In this document: piece after piece, positions 48,962 through 53,059 of the stretch
Layout: each line of letters starts with the position of its first letter
How positions within the stretch are numbered: position 1 is the first letter of the stretch
Source: JARFQH01 sp041299015
GTDB taxonomy: Bacteria; Desulfobacterota; Desulfobacteria; Desulfobacterales; SG8-13
Assembly: GCA_041299015.1 (NCBI GenBank)
Contig: JBFYWB010000087.1
Location: 1-53,059 of the forward strand
Direction of reading: 5' to 3'
Length of the DNA stretch: 53,059 bases
The notes under the pieces: model-generated
Database searches by the model: none
Seen by the model: the letters and a program-made list of their open reading frames with translations, nothing else
Told to the model about the DNA's origin: nothing
Translations under genes and position numbers: made by a program

Positions 48962-50902
48962 TTAGAGCATGATTTCCCCGGTCTTGGCGGTGCCGTAGCC
49001 GCCGAGGGCCGCGACCCGATTTTTAAAGGCGGCACCACGGATGGTTTCCAGAAGGACCTGGAAGTTACGGGTTTCGAAAAAAGTTTCCGGCACTACCAGG
49101 TCGTACTGTTCGGTGACGACCGGAACGAAGCCGAGCTTCAATGCCCTGGCCGCGGCGCAGATTCCCAGACCGGTGTCGGCCGCACCGCTCAGAACGGCCA
49201 CGGCCACCGACATGTGGGTAAATTCTTCGTTGCCGTAGCCGCGGATCCGGCTCGGGTCGATGCCCAGTTCCCGCAAGCGGTAGTCGAGCAGGATGCGGGT
49301 GCCGGATCCGCCCTGTCGGTTGATCATGGTCACATCCTCGCGGGCCAGGTCTTCGACGCCGTTGATCCGCTTGGGGTTTCCGGGCAAAACGATCAGGCCC
49401 TGATCCCTGAACACCAGGTTGACGAGACGGACCTGCTTCGCGGCGAAGAGTTCAGGCAGATAGCGTTTGATGTAGGAAGTGTTGTAACTGCCGTCGTCCG
49501 TGTCGAGAAGATGGGCGCCGGCCAGATGGCACAGGCCTTTCTTGACGGCCATCAGACCTCCCATGCTGCCGACGTGGCTCGATGACAGCGTCAGCCCGCT
49601 GGTGCCGGCGCGCAGCTGATCGGCCAGGACGTCCAGGGTGTTGTCGTGGCTGCCGACGATCACGATGGTGCTGTGGATGGCCGATAACGGGCGCAGCAGT
49701 TCGGCCGGAACCGGCTGCTGGTCGTTGATCCCTTCGACGTGGTTCGGAATCCGGATGATGCCGTCGGCTTCGGTGATCGATGTGATGCACCCCGCACCCC
49801 GAGGAAGGGGAGTGGCCACGATGCGGCCACCCACTTCCCCTAGCTTTACGCGCACAAATTCTTCCACGCCGAGTTTGGAGGCGATTTTACGGGTCGGTTC
49901 GACCATTGCGGTTTGAGGCGCAATGTCGGGCAACCCGAGCCGGCGGCGGATCAGCGGCCGGACAAACTGTTCGAAGGCCAGGATCGCCGAAACCGGGTAA
50001 CCGGGCATGCCGAAAACCGGCTTGCCGTGGATTTCTCCGACGATCACCGGTTTGCCGGGCATCATGGTCACGCCGTGCACATGGATGTCACCGAGAGCGG
50101 CGATCACGTGGCGGGCGTAGTCTTCGGAACCGGCCGAAGAGCCGCCGATGATCAGAACCATGTCGGTGCCGCCCTGGATGCCCTTTGCGGTCGCCGCCCT
50201 GATCGCCTCCAGGTCGTCCTGGAGCCGGTCGTGTTTGACGTAGGTGCCGCCGCAGGCTTCGGTCAGTTTGCCGAGAACGTAAGAATTGCTTTCGATGACC
50301 TGACCGGGGGCCAGTTGGGCCGGATCGAAGTGACGCCAGTCGACGATCTCGGATCCGGTGGGGATGATCAGCAGGTTCGGTTTGCGGCGGACCGCCACCT
50401 CGAAAATGCCGGCCGAAATGAGCGCCCCGAGGCAGTAGGGTGTGATCTGGTGGTTCTGGGGAAAGAGCAGCTGGGTGGCGACGATGTCCTCGCCCATTTT
50501 GCGGACGTGTTGCCAGGGAAATGCCGGCGCTTCGATCCGCACGCAGTCGGCGTCGAGACGGTCGAGTCTTTCGACCATGATGACCGCGTCAGTTCCTTCC
50601 GGCATCACGTGACCGGTGTTCAGATAAAAAGCGTCTTTGCCGATGGTCAGCTCTTTCGGCCGCGTCTCGCTGGCACCAAAGGTTTTTTCCGCTTTTACCG
50701 CGATGCCGTCCATTGCGGCCGCGTGGTAATTGGGCGATGACAGCCGGGCGGTGACGGCTTCGGCCAGCACCCGTCCGACCGCATCCGTTGCCGGAACGGT
50801 TTCGCCGGGCATGAGGGCGAGCGTCCCGAAACGCTGAAACAAAATGTCCCGGGCTTCCGAAAGGGTTTTCATTTTCAGGTAGATGTTCCGTTTGGGATGC
50901 AT
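48962..50902 (-). CDS. MoeA-family molybdopterin enzyme fused to a periplasmic-binding-protein-like domain
   Basis: A 646-aa protein. Residues about 1-410 are MoeA: AMDGIAVKAEKTFGAS, NTGHVMPEGTDAVIMVERLD, LIIPTGSEIVD, DMVLIIGGSSAGSEDY and MMPGKPVIVGEIHGKPVFGMPGYPVSAI. The tail (about 425-640) is a binding-protein-like domain (PF12727 type) with IVIVGSHDNTLDVLADQL, SSSHVGSMGGLMAVKKGLCHLAGAHLLD and NRQGGSGTRILLDYRL. MoeA inserts molybdate or tungstate into molybdopterin; the tail may bind the oxyanion or a ligand. The start has CGGAGAAAAGA upstream. It follows a second, plain moeA. Paired MoeA proteins are common in organisms using both tungsten and molybdenum enzymes. Confidence 0.9.
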   Translation of the reverse strand: MHPKRNIYLKMKTLSEARDILFQRFGTLALMPGETVPATDAVGRVLAEAVTARLSSPNYHAAAMDGIAVKAEKTFGASETRPKELTIGKDAFYLNTGHVMPEGTDAVIMVERLDRLDADCVRIEAPAFPWQHVRKMGEDIVATQLLFPQNHQITPYCLGALISAGIFEVAVRRKPNLLIIPTGSEIVDWRHFDPAQLAPGQVIESNSYVLGKLTEACGGTYVKHDRLQDDLEAIRAATAKGIQGGTDMVLIIGGSSAGSEDYARHVIAALGDIHVHGVTMMPGKPVIVGEIHGKPVFGMPGYPVSAILAFEQFVRPLIRRRLGLPDIAPQTAMVEPTRKIASKLGVEEFVRVKLGEVGGRIVATPLPRGAGCITSITEADGIIRIPNHVEGINDQQPVPAELLRPLSAIHSTIVIVGSHDNTLDVLADQLRAGTSGLTLSSSHVGSMGGLMAVKKGLCHLAGAHLLDTDDGSYNTSYIKRYLPELFAAKQVRLVNLVFRDQGLIVLPGNPKRINGVEDLAREDVTMINRQGGSGTRILLDYRLRELGIDPSRIRGYGNEEFTHMSVAVAVLSGAADTGLGICAAARALKLGFVPVVTEQYDLVVPETFFETRNFQVLLETIRGAAFKNRVAALGGYGTAKTGEIML

Positions 50903-50987
50903 TCTTTTCTCCGATTAGGGCACAGACGTTAAAAGCGGCTAACAGGTTGCGGGTCCTGAGTTTCGAGTTTCCAGTTTCAAGTTTCTA

Positions 50988-52217
50988 TCACAAAGGAATG
51001 ACCGCCACCTCTGCGCCGGCATCGAGCCCCTCGGTATTGACATCGATTTCGATCAATCCGTTGGCCATGACCATGGTGTTCAGCAAGCCCGATGAACCCA
51101 GAATCGGTTCGGCGCGATATTCACCGTTTGCGAGGGTTAGCCGCACGCGGATAAAATCGGTGCGCCCCTGAGCCGAACCGATGTTACGGCTCAGCCGCGC
51201 GGGAATCCGGAAAACGTGTCGCTGCGCCCGGGACAATCCCGCCAGGTGCGCGATGAACGGCTGAACCACGACCTTGAAAACGACCATGGCCGACACCACG
51301 TGCCCCGGCAGACCCCAGACGGCCTTGTCCTGCGTATTGGCCAGGATGGTCGGTTTGCCGGGGCTGATCGAGATGCCGTGCACAAGGATGCGGGAATCGG
51401 GAAGTCGGGTCAGGACATCGATCGTGAAATCGCGAATCCCGACCGAACTGCCCCCGGAGATCAGGAGCATGTCCGATCCGGCCAGGGCTTCGCGGCAAGT
51501 CGCCAACAGCGCTGCGTAGTCGTCGCGCACGATGCCGCAGCGCACCGGCAGGCCGCCGGCCTCCTGGACCTGTCCGGAAAGGGAATAGCTGTTGATGTCC
51601 CGGATCTGTCCCGGCGCCGGCGTGTGGTCGCTGGCGACGACTTCGTCGCCGGTCGAAATGATCGCGATCCTCGGCCGCTTGAATACGCGCACGGATTGCA
51701 GGCCGAAGGCCGCCAGCAGGCCGGTTTCCTGCGGGCGCAGGTGTTGACCGGCTTCGAGAATGATCTGTCCGCGACGAAAGTCCTCACCGCTTTCCAAGAT
51801 GTGCTGGCCGGGTGCGACGCTGCGGTAGACCTCGATCGTGGTGTCGTCCAGCGTTTCCGCGTGTTCGATCATCACCACGCTGTCGGCGCCTTCCGGCAAC
51901 ATGCCGCCGGTGGAAATTCGGCAGGCCTCGCCGTGCCCGATCGAAAAAACCGGCGGCTTTCCCATGGACACGCTGCCTTTGACGTTCAGGTAGGCCGGGT
52001 TGCCCTCGGAGGCCCCGAAAGTGGCGGCGGCCCTGACCGCGTAACCGTCCATGGTCGCCCGTGGGAATTCGGGCAGGTTTCGATCGGCGGCGATGTTTTC
52101 AGCCAGGACCCGGCCACAGGATTCCGCGAGCAAAACCGTTTCCGTACCGACCGGAGGGAACAGCGCCGCGTTTTCCAGCACGCGTTCGAGATCCGTCACT
52201 TTGAAGAATTCCGGCAT
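50988..52217 (-). CDS. moeA: molybdopterin molybdenumtransferase
   Basis: A 409-aa MoeA of standard length, catalysing metal insertion into adenylylated molybdopterin to complete the cofactor in the cytosol. Motifs in order: FPRATMDGYAVRAAATFGAS, ISTGGMLPEGADSVVMIEHA, the long spacer with GQHILESGEDFRRGQII, IAIISTGDEVV, INSYSLSGQVQEAG, MLLISGGSSVGIRDF, ISPGKPTILANTQDKAVWGLPGHVVSAMVVF and a short C-terminal beta domain. The start at 52217 has GAGGA six bases upstream; a GTG at 52229 overlaps the preceding stop codon. It follows the isochorismatase-like gene immediately and precedes the MoeA fusion. Confidence 0.93.
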   Translation of the reverse strand: MPEFFKVTDLERVLENAALFPPVGTETVLLAESCGRVLAENIAADRNLPEFPRATMDGYAVRAAATFGASEGNPAYLNVKGSVSMGKPPVFSIGHGEACRISTGGMLPEGADSVVMIEHAETLDDTTIEVYRSVAPGQHILESGEDFRRGQIILEAGQHLRPQETGLLAAFGLQSVRVFKRPRIAIISTGDEVVASDHTPAPGQIRDINSYSLSGQVQEAGGLPVRCGIVRDDYAALLATCREALAGSDMLLISGGSSVGIRDFTIDVLTRLPDSRILVHGISISPGKPTILANTQDKAVWGLPGHVVSAMVVFKVVVQPFIAHLAGLSRAQRHVFRIPARLSRNIGSAQGRTDFIRVRLTLANGEYRAEPILGSSGLLNTMVMANGLIEIDVNTEGLDAGAEVAVIPL

Positions 52218-52225
52218 ACCATTCC

Positions 52226-52792
52226 TCACTTGAGAAGCGGCAGGGCCGCCCTGAAGATGTCGGTGCCGGCGCGTTCAAGCCACTCGAACATCAGCATCTC
52301 GGTGGAGACGATCGTCACCTCGTTTTCCCGCAGTCGCGCCAGTGCCGCATCACGGTTGAGAGATGCGCGTGAGGCGACGGCATCGGAAACCACCGCGATC
52401 CGATATTCCGGCGGGGCTTGGAGGGCGGTTTGGGCGACACAGATGTGCGCTTCGATTCCGACGAGAATCAGGGTGCGGCGGTCATGGGCTTTCAGGCGGC
52501 GCACGAAGGCATCTTCACCGAAGCAGCTGAAGGCCAGTTTTCTCAAAGGGCGCGTTTCCTTCAGCTCGGATCGGATGTCGTCGACCGTATCGCCCAGGTT
52601 TTCCTGTTCGCTCAGAAGGACCGGCACGTCAACCAGCCTGGCCAGCCGGACGAGCTTGATGATGTTTTTCACGATCTGCGGCGTGTCGGGGATGAAAGGC
52701 GTCAGTTTGTCTTGGACATCGACGACGACCAGCAGGCTGTCCTGGCGCTGAATCAGCGCCGGGAAAGAATTCCTGGTGCGGTTCACGATCAC
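52226..52792 (-). CDS. isochorismatase-family cysteine hydrolase
   Basis: A 188-aa alpha/beta hydrolase of the isochorismatase/nicotinamidase superfamily. The catalytic Asp lies in LVVVDVQDKLTPF (about residue 26), the Lys in the RPLRKLAFSCF segment (near 85) and the Cys in LVGIEAHICVAQTAL (about 118). The substrate is not predictable; the group with a GIEAHICVAQTA motif resembles YcaC-like hydrolases. Start: GTG at 52792 or, with better spacing from AAGGAG, the GTG at 52786. As first gene before moeA it probably sets the operon start, and the sequence upstream can form a stable hairpin. Confidence 0.85.
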   Translation of the reverse strand: MIVNRTRNSFPALIQRQDSLLVVVDVQDKLTPFIPDTPQIVKNIIKLVRLARLVDVPVLLSEQENLGDTVDDIRSELKETRPLRKLAFSCFGEDAFVRRLKAHDRRTLILVGIEAHICVAQTALQAPPEYRIAVVSDAVASRASLNRDAALARLRENEVTIVSTEMLMFEWLERAGTDIFRAALPLLK

Positions 52793-52925
52793 TTCTCCTT
52801 TTTTGGGGTGATCGTCCGGTCAATCAGGCCAAGATCGCTGAAAAGGGCTGTCGCCGGACGAAAAACGGTCTGCGTGTTTCCATTACCAGGTAACACAAAT
52901 GGGCGTACGGCGGCAAGTGTGTCCC

Positions 52926-52958
52926 GGCGGTTCGGCCGCCAACCTTTCGGCCAACGGC
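52926..52958 (-). promoter_or_regulatory. structured leader upstream of the hydrolase-moeA run
   Basis: On the minus strand GCCGTTGGCC and GGTTGGCGGC (52935-52958) pair fully, with four G-U pairs, around a GAAA tetraloop. The 3' arm's GGCGG can instead pair with CCGCC just downstream (52926-52930) in a 5-bp hairpin, so the two folds exclude each other. It lies about 135-165 nt before the hydrolase start. No known riboswitch consensus was confirmed. The remaining sequence to 53059 shows no gene. Confidence 0.35.
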
Positions 52959-53059
52959 GGTTGTGAAAAAATCGATTGATACTCTTTAAAATAACATCAG
53001 ACTTTGTCGCCGTCATCAACGCTCGTAAAATTTAAGGAAACTACCATTTCCTTGCAAAA

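Noticed and set aside
52800..53000. Moco riboswitch assignment for the moeA leader
   Set aside because: Only a GNRA-type hairpin is visible; I could not match the known consensus, so it is listed as a structured leader only.
52789..53019. Leftward 76-codon frame upstream of the hydrolase gene
   Set aside because: No ribosome site or family pattern, and the sequence forms stable hairpins instead; more likely an untranslated leader.
1..53059. CRISPR arrays, tRNA or rRNA genes, insertion sequences
   Set aside because: No regularly spaced repeats, no cloverleaf sequence with T-loop and acceptor pairing, no rRNA core motifs and no transposase frame were found by reading both strands.

Overview
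The window reads as a chromosomal segment of a moderately GC-rich, Gram-negative, anaerobic deltaproteobacterium (Desulfobacterota, probably a sulfate reducer near Desulfosarcina/Desulfococcus). The grounds are a non-decarboxylating-type glutaryl-CoA dehydrogenase next to a glutaconyl-CoA decarboxylase alpha subunit, a ferredoxin-dependent 2-oxoacid oxidoreductase, DapL-type lysine synthesis, outer-membrane and FtsEX-EnvC genes, and a flagellar anti-sigma factor. This assignment is from protein recognition only. No rRNA, tRNA, CRISPR array, IS element or intact prophage was seen.

Layout. 1-8.2 kb: dapL, a minimal zinc protease, a DinB-like fragment, a hybrid sensor kinase, an iron alcohol dehydrogenase, then a CI/LexA-like regulator followed by two tiny genes with strong ribosome sites. 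8.3-12 kb: a phage-shock region; pspA-pspB-pspC and a kinase-like gene read leftward from a clear sigma-54 promoter, with pspF divergent. 12.2-18.2 kb: flgM with its own sigma-28 promoter, a plasmid-type replication initiator homologue, a quinone oxidoreductase, an EamA exporter, modF and an HD-GYP phosphodiesterase. 18.3-23.6 kb: a tandem double-length UvrA of 1777 aa. 23.9-32.1 kb: the glutaryl/glutaconyl-CoA module (gdh, an AhpD-fold gene, gcdA) divergent from gctAB, followed by korA and a fused korB-korC. 32.3-39.3 kb: an envelope/cell-division run, tolC-ftsE-ftsX-envC-ctpA-yibQ-like. 39.3-45.2 kb: pyrE, queD, dnaJ, an MFS exporter, a YgjP-like protease and a saccharopine dehydrogenase-family gene. 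45.6-52.8 kb: one leftward run of isochorismatase-like hydrolase, moeA, moeA with a binding-protein-like tail, archease, rtcB and a phosphomannomutase/phosphoglucomutase.

How genes work together. Glutaryl-CoA would be oxidised to glutaconyl-CoA and decarboxylated to crotonyl-CoA, with GctAB activating glutarate or glutaconate and KorAB-C supplying reduced ferredoxin; this fits anaerobic aromatic or dicarboxylate breakdown. FtsEX would signal to EnvC, whose LytM domain lacks zinc ligands and so is an amidase activator. RtcB and archease form an RNA ligation/repair pair.

The most unusual signals are non-coding. Each intergenic space flanking the saccharopine dehydrogenase-family gene carries a leftward promoter (TTGACA, extended -10, upstream A-tract) and, 80-150 nt on, an intrinsic terminator. 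The right-hand transcript would be about 80 nt and would present ACCUCCUUUC, the anti-Shine-Dalgarno tail of 16S rRNA, in a hairpin loop directly before its terminator: a candidate translation-regulating small RNA. A 14-bp perfect inverted repeat carrying TTGACA on both strands lies between gdh and gctA. A tetraloop hairpin with a mutually exclusive alternative lies upstream of the moeA run.
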